Under the pieces are notes generated by a model. That model made no database searches and had not been told where the DNA came from. It saw only the letters and a program-made list of their open reading frames with translations. A stretch of DNA of 64,000 bases. Origin: Tenebrio molitor (Eukaryota > Arthropoda > Insecta > Coleoptera > Tenebrionidae). The first letter of the stretch is position 1, and the number at the start of each line of letters is the position of its first letter. The position numbers and the translations under genes were made by a program. The stretch lies in assembly GCF_963966145.1 (NCBI RefSeq), contig NC_091050.1, forward strand, positions 8,556,001 through 8,620,000, in the 5' to 3' direction. Shown here in pieces: positions 32,329-44,456 of the stretch.

Positions 32329-33969
32329 TTAACACAGCCAGTAAGAGCCATTGTCCAAAATGTGGTGCTGCATATTTTCAGGTTCTTGCAGCAAATAATT
32401 GTTGAACTGAATTAAGACTAATTCGTAGGCTACGATAGCGCCAGCAATCTAGAATAAAATAAATTAACGAAAATCAAAGCTGATGACAAGACAAACTTTC
32501 AAAATTAATCCTCGAGTAATTTGGAAAAAATTCTTTCCAGAAATTCCTACTGATTTATGAGTAATTTGATAAATCAATCTTTCAATCTAAAAGAAAACGA
32601 ATTGAATCAGAACAAAGAGATAGTTAAATCAAAACCAGGACCTCGAAATTATAAACTACCGATGGTGTAGAAAGGAGTTGTCGCAGAATGTTTCGATTTT
32701 CGTCGTTGATAGAAGCTGCGCTTAAACTCACACAAATTAATCTTAATATAAGAAACACCAAAGACATAACAAAGTACATTCTCTGCAAAATATCGTTGAT
32801 TGGTCTTAACGTATTAAACAGTTGTGCCAACAAAAAATATAAATTGCCGAAGAAAGACATCAGAACTAAATAAGATATTTTTTGGTCTAGTTGAAAACAC
32901 AAGCGACACAGCCTGTGATGTTCTTCTCTGACATTTCTCCAAACCAGAATTGTTTTCACCTGCAAAAAAGGTTAACCAAAGTAGATAGTGGAGTTTTGGG
33001 TTACCTTCGACGCTATTAAAGCTTCAATTTTAGCTCTAGATTGATTCATTCTTACGGCAAAAGCTTGACTGATCAGTATTATAAAAGTGTCGATGTAAAT
33101 CCAGCAGAAGGTTATTTGAAAATTTGTCACCTGGTCATTTGCAATATTAGTAATGGCAGTAAACGTACAATAAGCTACCTGAAAAATTGCAGCTTTCCAC
33201 AATGAATAATCAAGGGGCCCGTCAAAAATAAACGGAAAGGATGCGTTGACGTAATAGTGGCGAATCCCATCAGAAAGAGTTTTACTGCATTTTATGGAGT
33301 CCACAAGTCTGTAGCTTTCTAGAGGAATGTGATCAACTAAAATAAAACCGACTTGTAACTATAATAACGTAATAAGATTGTTAATAAACCTAAGAAACCG
33401 AGAGTGAACCAACCCAAAATTAAGTTGATTTTTCTTTTTGTGTTGGTGCTAATTCCAAAATTCCCCATTGCGATCTCGACGCTGTGCCAATCTTTCATAA
33501 ACTGAGGCCACTCCTTGGCCAGTTTTATGAAAAACACACTAGAGAAAACGGGACAAATCAAATAAATGAAGCAATCTAAAAACATCTTACATTATTGGAG
33601 TAAAGTATACAAACGAAAAAAATTACTCATCTGCAAAATGTTTATTTCAACAGTGACCATTCTGTACAACTGACAGACTGCTGAGAAAACTGTCATCAGA
33701 AAAGTAAAACACGCATATACGGTTTTAATTGAAATCCAGGAAAATTTCAAAGAGCCAGGACTAGACGAAGTTACTCCATGGAGCGGAAAAAATCCAAAAA
33801 ATTGAGCCACGAGCATCGCATTTTTTAGCGCAAATTGGATATTGTTGTCATCCAGGACGGGGGGTGTATCAGCAGCTTTTACTGTTACTTTCATTGTGTT
33901 GAAATAAATGTCTGGTAGAGATTTTAGGTCTCGGCGATGGCAGAAATTAAAATAAAATTTATTACGCAT
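32329..33969 (-). CDS. SR12: sugar-clade gustatory receptor, 421-446 aa
   Basis: Exons on the - strand: 33969-33627, 33575-33390, 33336-33179, 33130-33005, 32959-32642, 32586-32497, 32448-32329; total 1341 bases, open. ATG 33969 gives 446 aa; an in-frame ATG at 33894 (MKVTVKAAD) gives 421 and looks closer to family length. Landmarks: FGFFPLHGV then LKFSWISIK near TM1; AKEWPQFMKDWHSVE after TM2; IYIDTFIILISQAFAVRMNQ in TM4; VWRNVREEHHRLCRL in IL2; INDENRNILR and VYNFEI after TM6; AYELVLIQF in TM7 with a tail of about 28 residues. The intron before TM4 is kept; the TM5-TM6 intron is absent. Confidence 0.88.
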
Positions 33970-34991
33970 GGTGTCAGTTCCTAACTAACTGTTGCTTTGG
34001 ACATGTCTAAATATTATTGTTTTTGTTTTGAAATCTCATTCAACTATCATTCTCAATAGCTGTATTAACAGTTCTTGATGTGTGATTGATCACACAATAA
34101 TTTTCGATGACAGGTTTTCACTAATCAAAACATGTTCAAGGCGAAACCTCAGCAACTCACCACTAATAAGAAAACAAATATTGTTGTAATAACAACTCAC
34201 ACATTCACTGAACTAGGTATATTTTGGTAAATATTAAATATTGATTTAAAAAACTAAGAAATTAAAATCTGGAAAACTGACGAATAATAGATTTGTTTAT
34301 CTTTTCACTAAACAAATAAAAAATAATTCGTTATTGCGTATGTATATTTTTTATTTAACGCTCTAAAGGTACTTCAATTTTTTTTAACCATCTAAAAATA
34401 AATCTGTATGTAAGAGGTGACCTCTTACATACAGATTTATTTTTGGGTATGAAAAGAAACTGTTAGTTATTCTTTCTCTTTCTGACAAGTAAAAAATAAG
34501 ACATATAACAGAGACATGTTATATTTCATTACCAAACAGGTGTCAATGTTTCGAGAAAATTAAAAGACGACAAGAATGATTTGATTTCAATAATGATATG
34601 ATATGATTTCCATTTTTATTCTCGTTATACATAAATTACATTTTTCTACTTTGCGTTTATAACAAAGCTATTACAGCACCCAAAAGAGTGCGTTAATAGC
34701 TGATTTGAGTGCTGTAATAGACTAGTACAATCTACATTTTCAAGGTTGGTAACTTTCAGTGTCAAATATCAAATGCCAAACATCAAATCACGCTAAACAA
34801 ACGATATAACAATAACTTCAAATTGAACTTTCAAATGTTCCACGGTAATATTTGTGTTACCAACCACCATAAAATTCCCCAAATTTTAAACCTGCGATTT
34901 TTCATTTGAAAAAGGCGCAAAATATAAAAAATAGAATATGATTGCATTTTGTAGCACCTACATCTATACTATTTTCTAACTTCACTGCAAA
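33970..34991. other. Intergenic, SR12 to SR13, with two hairpins
   Basis: 1.02 kb. Contains a perfect 25-bp-arm hairpin (34394-34444) and a smaller one with CTATTACAGCAC / GTGCTGTAATAG arms (34668-34720). No gene. Confidence 0.6.
34394..34444. repeat. Perfect palindrome, 25-bp arms, 1-base centre
   Basis: The left arm contains AATAAATCTGTATGTAAGAG and the right arm is its exact reverse complement, separated by a single G at 34419. It could be a relic of a palindromic MITE or a DNA cruciform. A single-base centre is too tight for a normal microRNA precursor loop. Confidence 0.7.
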
Positions 34992-36505
34992 TTAGACATA
35001 CACAGGACAAGATCCTGTATCTTCTGGAGTACTTGTCAATAAACTGTCGTTAAACTGAATCAACACCAATTCATAAGTCACGATCGCTCCTGCAATCTGC
35101 AACGAGTAGAAACGTGTTTATTTATTTTTCAAATTTAATTAAATTAAAACTTACGCTCAGGATCAGCCCTCTAGTAATGCTGAAAAAATTTTTACCAGTA
35201 ATTGCCACCTCGGATGTGCCGATCTGCTGAATAAATCTTTGAATCTGAAATCGTTCCAATAAAAATTACCACACATTTGCAGAACTCTAAGATTTTACCT
35301 CCAAATTATAGACATTGGACGGCACCGAATTTAAAATTAGAATCGGTTTGGTGCTTTCGTCGTTGACTTTAGCACCAAACAAACACAAGCAAACTGTTCG
35401 AAGGATTAGCAGACCGAAGGACCAATAAAAGTACAATCGCTCCAAATCGTTTCTCATCTGTTTTAAACTGTTGAAGAGTTGGACCAAGATAAAGAATAAG
35501 TCTGAAGCAAACGTTAGAAGAACTATGTAGGAGATCACTTCGTCTACTCTTCTGCAAAGTCTGCAGAGCCTGTTGTAGTCCTCTCGCAAGTTTTTCCAAA
35601 TGATTTCAGTGTCGATCTGCAAAGAATGATAAATTTGTTGTCTCTGGAGTGATTTGGTCTACCTTTGCGTCAGCGACTGATTGGATTCTGGCGGTTATTT
35701 GACTGAATCTGCAGGCCAGAGCTGTACTGATTAACATAACGAATAAATCATTATAAGTCCAAATAAAAGTTAACTGAAAATTTATCAGTTGCAAGACAAT
35801 GCCTTTAATAACGTCGTAATCTAGTAATGTAAAAATGTGGGAATAAGACATGTTGCCGAAAAAGTAAGTAAACGCATCAGCGGTACTGTTGTTACACTCC
35901 AGTGACAAGACTAGTTTATTGCTTTGGACCAAGATGTATTCAACTGAAAGAACGTTGACATGAAAAAGGAATCAGTTCGGGGAGTTTGTCTTACTTAGAG
36001 CCATCGTCACAAAAACTACCAACAAAATGTTTAATTTCCTGTTAAGCCCAGCTGGCCAACCATAACTCAACATTGACAGTTCAACAGTGCCCCAGTCTTT
36101 CATCAAAACGGGCCAGTTCCTCGCCAGATTCAGAAACAAACACCCAGCAATAACTCCAGAAAAGTTGAAGAAAAATCGATTCGCCTCCATCAGATCTAGA
36201 CCTTTCGCAAATATTTTGTACAGCTGCATGCCAGAGATGAAAGTCGCCCCTAGAATAGTCAAGACCGTGTACCCCACTCGTGCTGATTTCCACGTGAAGT
36301 GCAACGACCGGAAGTCCGGCCCTAGGATCCCTTGCGCCGGTAAAAATCCAAAAACCTGTGCCAGAATCAACATCTTGCTGAAGGATTTGTGCGAGTTATG
36401 GTTCTCCAAAGAAGTTTTCACTTTCGGCAACGTGGCACTTTCTCGGTTCACGGGCGTCATGGGTTTTTCCATTTTGCTGGTTTTGTCTAATGGTTCTATT
36501 TTCAT
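34992..36505 (-). CDS. SR13: sugar-clade gustatory receptor, 434 aa
   Basis: First (by position) of the four-gene SR13-SR16 expansion. Exons on the - strand: 36505-35995, 35943-35663, 35616-35299, 35244-35155, 35096-34992; total 1305 bases, open. Start at MKIEPL, the position conserved with SR16; an in-frame ATG at 36544 would add 13 residues. Landmarks: VFGFLPAQGI then LHFTWKSAR near TM1; ARNWPVLMKDWGTVE after TM2; TYNDLFVMLISTALACRFSQ in TM4; IWKNLREDYNRLCRL in IL2; VNDESTKPILIL and VYNLEI after TM6; TYELVLIQF in TM7; tail ends DTGSCPVYV. Three ancestral introns are gone (after TM1, before TM4, in TM5-TM6). The loop before TM4 has the LSLECNNS motif shared with SR14 and SR16. Confidence 0.93.
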
Positions 36506-36809
36506 GGTAGTAGGCGAATGACTAGAGTGGAAAAGTTTATACATAGCGTTAATCAGTTCTCAAATCGATTTATGTTTGAAACAGTTTTTTAGCTGTTTTT
36601 AAGGAATGCGATAATGTTAAATGGGTTGGTCACTTAAGTGTATCGTACCTTATATAAAACTTAATTTATAATAGATGAGGTGTTGTTAGGTTAGTAATGA
36701 AGAGTGCGGTTACACAGTGTTATTTGATGTTTCCTTATCGCACAAAATCGATCAACAAGGAAAATAAAAAGCAAAAAAATATTTGTACACTTAGTTTGTA
36801 TATAAGTAC

Positions 36810-37577
36810 AGGCTGTCCCAAAAGTACCGTATTTCCTTGAAGCTATGTTATTTAAGGAAGTGGTAGAGAGCTGGAAAAATATTTTTCAAAAAATCCTGAC
36901 CCTCTATCTAGGAAATATACGCAATTTGAAAAAATAAAAAAGACAACGCTATAACTAGAATTACCGCTACCTAGAAATACGTCATATCATTGTATATACT
37001 TAGGCAACCATTTTGATGAGCTTCAGGTAACACAACAATCAAACACTCCAACAATAACAGCTCTTTCATGGAGTGACAATCCGTCGTTGTCACCTCAATT
37101 AGGTGCACTGGCTATGTTGCCGTCTAGTTCCAAATGTTGAAGTGAAGATTTTATTAATGATTTGAAACCCCAATGACAATACTTCTTTCATTGTTTTTTA
37201 TCTCAAACTCTTCAAAGCGTTGAGTTTTACACCCAAAATAAATATTTTGGTATGAACGAAGCTCGTTTATTTCTAAATTTTGACTTTAATTGTGGAGTCT
37301 TTAGAGTCCCATTTCTTAAAAAATAAAAGATATTGATCGTTTTAAAATATTTTTTATAATTTGCGTCTCTAATAGGTCTATTATTGTATTCAAAGCACTC
37401 GTAGTGGCGCACTCGTCCCATAGAAAACTCTCCTACGGCTCGTTTTCTACACTTGGGACTCGTGCGCCAAATCAATCAACCCCAAATCAACTCGTTCTTT
37501 AATATACTATTTCCGCACTCCATGACACTTCTAGATAGTGCACCTTTAAGGAAATGCAGTACTTTTGGGACAGCCCT
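36810..37577. mobile_element. Non-autonomous DNA element, about 770 bp, GGCTGTCCCAAAAGTA termini
   Basis: The left end is AGGCTGTCCCAAAAGTACCG followed by TATTTCCTT; the right end is AAGGAAATGCAGTACTTTTG followed by GGACAGCCCT. Inverted termini are about 30 bp. Inside, at 37394-37453, is a second hairpin: GGCGCACTCGTCCC pairs with GGGACTCGTGCGCC. No transposase frame survives. Confidence 0.72.
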
Positions 37578-38044
37578 TATAATTCAGCAGAGCTTTCAAA
37601 ACAGTTTAATTTGTTTTCATGACAATTTCATTGTTAAAATTTCCGACGATCAATATGAAGATAGAGAATAATAGCTCACAAAATAAATATTTATTTATTG
37701 ATGTAACCACATAATTTATGATGATTTATGATAAATCAGAAAATAAATTGTTACATCGAATTTCTGCAAGTTTAAAAAGGTTAAATTAATAAATATTACA
37801 GGTACATTTCTGTTATATCGCTTTCTTGATAAGAAGGATTGAAGTTTTAATGAATGAAGAATTTAAAAGGCTTTCACACGTCTTTCAACATTAGATCAAC
37901 TTATAATATTTCCGGTTAGGAAATTTAAAATCAAGGATATGTGTTGATAGATGTTTTTTTGTTTATTTGAGTAAAATTCCGCAGTGTAAAAATCTTAAAG
38001 TGACAGGAGTATTTTTTGCGTCCCTGTAAAAAGTAGTACATCCA

Positions 38045-38464
38045 TATACAGCGTGATATTTAAAGTTGTACAGATATTTTAACCACGAGCTACTAGGCTT
38101 CATGTAGAACTCGGAAAAAATATCTAAAAAATTCTATGTCAAAAAATAAAATGACATTTATTTTTTGAGCTACAATTTTTTGTAATTGCTTTTAGTCTTC
38201 TACGTTGTCAAACAACCTCGTAGGTAAAATTTCGGCACATTTTAAAAATACAGCCTGTATATCATATTTTATAAACCGTACACCAATGCGGTTTTCTTGT
38301 TTTAAAGCTTATTTCCTCTAGGTTACTTCGCATTGGCGTACATTTTATAAAACATGATATACATGATATACAACATGAATTTTTTAAATATTTTTCCGAG
38401 TTCTACATGAAGCCAGTAGCTCTTGATTAAAATATCTGCACAACTTTCAAAATCACCCTGTATA
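38045..38464. mobile_element. Inverted-repeat element, about 420 bp, TATACAGSGTGAT termini
   Basis: The left arm (TATACAGCGTGATATTTAAA, then GTTGTACAGATATTTT ... GAGCTACT, CTTCATGTAGAACTCGGAAA) pairs with a right arm ending ATCACCCTGTATA. Arms are about 95 bp, with a spacer that contains further inverted segments around AAGTAACC/GGTTACTT-like sequence. No coding capacity. Confidence 0.72.
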
Positions 38465-38783
38465 TATTTGGCAAGAAATAAAACAACATATAAAAACAAT
38501 TGCGATATACTCGTACATATCTGCAAATGAGTTTAATGTTTTTTGTAAATGTGAAGATATAAATTAAACTTTATTTTCATTAGGCTAAAATGTAAAGCCA
38601 TTGTAGTAAATACTCGTAAAATTAAACAGGTTTCACGTGTATTACACTTTATATTGGGAAAGTGCATAATACAATAAGAAAATCAAAAAATATTAAATCT
38701 AAAGATACTTATTATTATACATATAACAAAAGGTTGCAAAATTGTTTTTCAATTTTATTTTCTAAAAATACCATGTAAAATGC

Positions 38784-39042
38784 GTTCACGTTGTTTGGAC
38801 ATAATGGGAGACCATGGAAATTTTGTATTTAACTTGGTAATAAAGCTGAATTAAATTTGAGGTTATAAATAGCGTCGATGTCTAATGCATTGTTGTCAGT
38901 TTTACTAGTTTGCAATAGAAGAATACTCAGACATCGCGGGAAATTCAGTTCATTCATATCAGGCACTTTGGTGACGGAAATCAAACAGTGTGTCCAACGT
39001 TAAAAAAATAAATCATGGCCTCCCGTTATGTCAAAACAACGT
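38784..39042. mobile_element. Second copy of the SR2-intron MITE family
   Basis: It starts GCGTTCACGTTGTTTGGACA and ends GTCAAAACAACG. The interior matches 8332-8568 over most of its length, including GATGTCTAATGCATTGTTGT and AATACTCAGACATCGCGGG. It is about 20 bp longer than the SR2 copy. The complete inverted terminus appears to be GCGTTCACGTTGTTTTGGCA followed by TAATGGGA. Confidence 0.82.
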
Positions 39043-39938
39043 AAGCAATACATACATTTTTGATGTTTTGTTAAATACAAAAGGGTATATGGAGCGGTTT
39101 CTCTCGATATACTTTAATCTTAGTCAGATACTTAAAAAAAGTAAAAAACAATTGACGGAATGTAAAACATTAAAATTTCATTTGAAACATATTCACATTA
39201 TCTGAAGACAAATCAGTAACAATTTTTGTAACAATGTACTGTACCTACAGAACAGCGGCACGGTTACAGATACTCATTCATATAGGAACCACTCTCAAAC
39301 CAAAACCACTTACTGAATCTGTGCACACATGTGTCGAACGATCGAATTAATTTCTAATCGAGCCATCCATGGATTTGAAACTGTATATCTTTTGCGGTTA
39401 ATATGTCGAGATCTAACCTGTGTTTCAAGCTATGTTTATTGGAGCGTAGAGTTCAAGTAACGACATACGATTTTGGATTCATGGACAAATTAATTTGATC
39501 GCTCTTTACAATTAATTCTATCGAGCGTTCAAATTAAATCCTGGAGTGGGAAGGCGTTGGAAACCGTCAATTGTTTTGCTTTTCTAAAGTGTAAATTGGC
39601 AGTTGTAACTAGAGCATGTTGACAGCTAACCTAAAATCTACAAACAAAAATTCTTTCTGTTTTTTTCTTTGCAATGTTTTACTCTAAAAATAGAAATTCT
39701 ATTCTCAAGGCAAATATCTAAGGGCGCCCTTTGCTGAAAACATTCATGTGCCGATTAAACATAAACAATTGTCATTCTTGGCGGGAAATTCAAACTTTGT
39801 ACTCTTCCAAATAGTTTACTTTTTCAAAACTGGCTCAGCCCAGGTTTTCATTTTGAACCCATGATCTTTGTTACTTTATGACAGTTGAGATGTTATTTTT
39901 TAAACCTGTAATATATTATTTTCTAATTTCACCGTGAA

Positions 39939-41405
39939 CTAAACGTAATCAGGACAACGTCCTGTACTTTCTGGAGCACCATTCAACGCATTGCCGTTAA
40001 ACTGAACCAACACCAACTCATAAGTCACTATCGCTCCTGCAATCTGAACCGAACAATAATTTTATTATTTAATTTTCTAATTCATCACACTTACGCTTAA
40101 GATCAGTCCTTTAGTAATGCTAAAAATATTTTTACCGGTAATTGCAACCGGTGTTGAGGCAATCTGTTGAATTAATCTTTGAATCTGAAATCATTTGAAT
40201 AAAATTTAACACACATTTGCAAAAGAATTTCACCTCTATATTGTAAATATCGGACGGCACCGAGTTTAAGATGGGAAGTGGTTTTATACTCTCGTCGTTG
40301 ACTTTAGCACCAATCAAACACAAGCAAACTGTCCGAAGGATTAATAAACCAAAGGACCAATAAAAGTAGAAGCGCTCCCAGTTATTTCTCATTCGTTTTA
40401 AACTGCTACATAGTTGGACTAAGATAAAAAACAAGTCTGAGGCAAATGCTAGAAGAACAATGTAAGAGATTTGTTCGTCTAGTGCTTTGCAAAATCTGCA
40501 GAGTTTGTCGTAGTCTTCTCGAAGTTTTTTCCAGGTGATTTCATTGCCAACCTGGAAAGTAAATTAGAAATTTATAGTCTCTGGTGTAATTGTCAGATAC
40601 CTTTGCATCTGAGACTGATTGAATTTTGGTAGTTATTTGTCTGAATCTGTATGCTAGGGCTGTACTTAGGAACATGATGAATAAATCGTTGTAAGTCCAA
40701 ATGAAAGTTAATTGCAAGTTTATCCCTTCTAAGATCAAGCCTTTGACGATGTCGTAATCCATCAACATAAAAATGTGGGAATAAGACATGTTTCTGAAGA
40801 AGTAAGTGATGGCGTCGGCAGTAGTGTTGTTGCATTCTAGTGACAACACTAATTTATCAGTTTGGCCCAAAATGTATTCAACTGAAATGATGTTAAAGTA
40901 AAGAAATGTCAAAAGTGGACTTTGCCTTACTTAGAGCGGCCCCCATAAAAACTGCCACCAAAATGTTCAATTTCCTGTTAAGTACAGCGGGCCAACCATA
41001 ATTCAACATTGACAAATCAACCGTGCTCCAATTTTTCATCAAAACGGGCCAATTTTTTGCCAGATTTAAAAACAAGCATCCAGAAATCAGCCCAGAAAAA
41101 TTGATGGAAAATCGAAATGCTTCCCTCAGATCCAGACCTTTACCAACAATTTTGTAAAGTTGCATGACGGTGATGAAAGTTGATCCCAAAATGGTCAAAA
41201 CTGCGTACACCACACGTACTGATTTCCACGTGAAATTCAACGACCGAAAATCCGGTCCTGATATCCCTTGGACCGGAAAAAATCCAAAAGTTTGCACCAG
41301 AATCAACATCTTGCTGAAAGATGTGTGCGAGTTATACTTCTCTAGAAATCTTTTCTCTTTTGGCAACGTAAGGATTTTGAGGTTGGTGGTCCTTGTGGTT
41401 TTCAT
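39939..41405 (-). CDS. SR14: sugar-clade gustatory receptor, 422 aa
   Basis: Member of the SR13-SR16 expansion. Exons on the - strand: 41405-40931, 40881-40601, 40551-40234, 40184-40095, 40043-39939; total 1269 bases, open. An in-frame ATG four codons upstream (41417) is possible. Landmarks: FGFFPVQGI then LNFTWKSVR; AKNWPVLMKNWSTVD; TYNDLFIMFLSTALAYRFRQ; TWKKLREDYDKLCRF; VNDESIKPLPIL; IYNIEI; TYELVLVQF in TM7. Same three intron losses as SR13. TM5 is somewhat changed (LVQLCSSLKRM instead of LVQLFNSLKQM). The N-terminal cytoplasmic segment is shorter than in SR13 and SR16. A conserved motif lies about 90 bp upstream. Confidence 0.93.
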
Positions 41406-41490
41406 GGTGATGGGCAAACAACTGAAGTGTTGTGGTTTATATCGTTTATCTTGTCATACAATATCAGCTAACAAAACAAACATCCTACTA

Positions 41491-41509
41491 TTAATTGTTG
41501 TTTTAATCA
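41491..41509 (-). promoter_or_regulatory. Shared upstream motif of SR14
   Basis: The + strand sequence TTAATTGTTGTTTTAATCA, about 90 bp upstream of the SR14 start. The same string is upstream of SR16 and, one base shorter on the left, upstream of SR15. Whether it binds a factor or is simply left from recent duplication is unknown. Confidence 0.45.
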
Positions 41510-41812
41510 CAGGTGTGCGACTTTTCCACTAAAATGGAAAGTAGTGCATATATTATTTAGTTAACTAGTTTAGAGTGTTAGATTCATATATTTTATCGTC
41601 AATTTCATTGGTATAACAAACTTCTTTTGCAATCAATATGAAAACAAAAGATAATCATTATTCATTATTCATTGTTGTTTATGAAATTTTCTTTGGAACT
41701 CCTAAAACCTAAAATACATGAACCTTTAGTGTTCAAATTTGATTTACATTTCAAATCAAATTCAGTAACAAAAATAGATTTTTATTTCACTGCAAGAATA
41801 GTACATTCTTCA

Positions 41813-41908
41813 ATGAGCGTGTATTATTCAAGAGGATGAAAATTCCAACACAAGTAGGCGAGTGGTGAAATCGTCCGAGTGAATAATAGCCATTATACGC
41901 GAGTTGAA
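41813..41908. repeat. Degenerate hairpin with GTATTATTC / GAATAATAG arms
   Basis: Left GTGTATTATTCAAGAGGATG, right GAGTGAATAATAGCCATTAT. Similar to 6318-6420 (GCCATTATTACACGCTCG) and 10793-10893. Confidence 0.4.
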
Positions 41909-43140
41909 GACTATACTTTCTCCACGACTATACCAAGAGAAAACAATCTTTGAAAATTGAATTTAATTTGATTTTTAATATTTGACAATTAAAATTGTGC
42001 CTCGTTTAGCGGTTGTTACACGATGCGCAACTAGGTTTCAGGCTCGAGGCGAAGCCGAGAGCCTGATTAGTTGAGCACTGGAAAATACCAATCGTACGAC
42101 ATTTATTATTAGACTTTTCGGATGGCCGAATGTTTCATTTTGTGCTTTTGCAGATTTTTATGAACTAACAAGTGTCAAACTTTTGTCAATAAAAATTAAA
42201 GAAACACATTTATCGAAAAAATAATACATGTAAATGTGTTTTTACACTAAATTAAAGTAACGTGCTAACTGATCAAAAATAATATGATAGATTTTGAATA
42301 ATAATGGATTAAAAGTAGCCCTCAAAAATCTCACATATCTCTATCTCAAAGATACGCCTGAAGACAAAATATAAAAATTTTGAGATTTAAATTAACATGT
42401 GATTAATTTTTTTTTTTCTTAATATACCTATATTAGGTCTGTTCATCTGTGAAGAAGGAGCTTTATTGTGGATTCTCGAAATTAAAACATTTTTAACACT
42501 GGTTTAAGAAATATGACGCTCAAGTTGTCATACAAAAATGTTTATGATAGATAACTGTAGCGTCGGCAAAGTTAAATCGGGTTAATCTTGATTACATTGT
42601 TATTTATCTGAAGAAAAAATAATATGATATTACAAATATTCGTATAATGAATTCTAACATTTTTATCAGTATATCGATTACCGACATGTTTCTACACATA
42701 TCAATTTAACATTACATCTTATAAACAAATATGTATGTAATATTTAGTAATATGTACCAAAATTTTAACATAAACTTTCATCAAAACTTTTGATATACTC
42801 ATGGCCAATCTCACCGTCGCCGTCGTAAGGAGAGCTTAAAACCTTGGTTACAATTATTAAAATCGTAGCAACAATTGTTTTTAAGCTTAGTTTAAAATTA
42901 AGGAACGTCGGTGAAATGGACCATCACAAGTCTAGAATCAAATACATAATTGTATTCATAACACATTAGGGTGTTCGAACCTTAAAGATTTTTAATTACT
43001 ATTTAGATTTTCCTATAGTATTTAATGCTTTTTAATTTAAAGATATTACAACTATTGAGGTTAAGTTTTTGTTGTGTCAGTTATTTGATAGTATTGAATG
43101 GAAGATCCAGTGTATTAATAACAATTTGTAAGGTGTTGTA

Positions 43141-43378
43141 CAGTTGCGGACAATAAAAAACCGTACACTTTTTTTACATCGTACAATTTGGGTTTTTTTG
43201 ATATTGTGATTTATGCCAACCGTCTAGAAATAGGTTAGGTGGTAGATGTCAGTTGATAGACGAATGGCACTAATGATTAATGGTGACATTACCTGACAAA
43301 TTAGAGCCTCATTTAAGCAGCTAAATATTTGGCGAATTCTGAGCAAGAGTTGCACTATTTTTTTATTGTCCGCAACTG
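43141..43378. mobile_element. Mariner-type MITE, CAGTTGCGGACAATAAAA termini
   Basis: 238 bp between TA dinucleotides (43139-43140 and 43379-43380). The left end CAGTTGCGGACAATAAAAAA is inverted at the right end (TTTTTTTATTGTCCGCAACTG has one extra T). CAGT ends with a TA duplication are typical of Tc1/mariner elements. No transposase. Confidence 0.82.
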
Positions 43379-44456
43379 TACACATACATGGGTGAAAAGT
43401 TTAAAAACTTACCGTTGTTAACGAAGTATTACAGAATTCGTCACGTGTCTCATGCATAAAAATATTATAAAAATGTGCAAAATTAGAGCGTATGAAAATT
43501 GAATTAAAACATCACGCAATAATTGTGGATGTTTATAAAGAAAATTTGAATTTATAACTGATTGATCGGACAAAGTGTTTATCCTGATATAGGATGAAAC
43601 GTGTTATATCTAGATTATTCAAATCAATAAATTCCACTGGATACTCCTGTTTTGGTTTTTTTAGGTAATATTCTCAACCTATCACACAACTTCAACAAAT
43701 ACTAAATAAATAAATGCTAATCATATACATATTTTTACATATCAGTTTTGATTTATAGGTCCTATTTGTTATCATAAATATAGTTATATCTAGATCTTTT
43801 GTAAGACTAGGTAATTGTTAAAACTGGTAAATGGTACTCTTTTTCTTTTATTCGTACCATTGCAAAATAGTACATTACATTTAATAAATCGACATAGACC
43901 ATGGAGCCCATGTGGCATAGCGCTAATTAATCTTTTTCGGATGCTGACGGTGCATGACAACGTATCAGCACTGTCAACCGTTGAAGGTGTTGACAGTTGC
44001 CTAGGCAAGAAAAATGAGCATGTAGGAGTTTTCACTTAAAAAATTACGTAAAAAACTGATCATCTTTTTAGCTGCTATGCTTTGACATTTCCTTCAAATA
44101 AACATAACCTCACTTAGATCATCAATTTATTACCTAAATCATGAATTTAATTTTAAAACCATCATGTAGCACTAACAAAAGAAAACTCTTGGTTGGTTCA
44201 AGAAGAAATATGTAATTCACATAACTGCTTTGACATCTGGTGAGGCTACGTCATACGCTAATGAAAACAAAAAAGAGACCTTCCGACCAAAATTTCTTTG
44301 GCCACTCTTTATTTATTTTAATTGAAAATTTATAAATTATTGCGTCCATGTTATTCCCACAAGTTAACAGTTTTAAAAATAATTAACGAAAGACAGAAGT
44401 AAGATTTACATTTAAAGTTAAAGTTAAAAAATACAATTTTGGAATTACTTCGTATA

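Larger units (their letters stand above)
36506..39938. other. Intergenic, SR13 to SR14, transposon-rich
   Basis: 3.4 kb. Three inverted-repeat elements occupy much of it (36810-37577, 38045-38464, 38784-39042; listed separately). No gene remnant of the receptor family was found between them. Short open frames here lie in or near the elements. Confidence 0.6.
41406..44456. other. Intergenic, SR14 to SR15
   Basis: 3.05 kb. It holds the SR14 upstream motif (41491-41509), a degenerate hairpin (41813-41908), a CAGT-ended MITE (43141-43378), and a segment at about 42040-42070 with repeated GAGGCGAAGCCGAGAGCC-like sequence. No receptor remnant or other gene was recognised. Confidence 0.55.

Noticed and set aside
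34394..34444. microRNA precursor
   Set aside because: The arms are perfectly paired with a one-base centre, unlike a microRNA hairpin.
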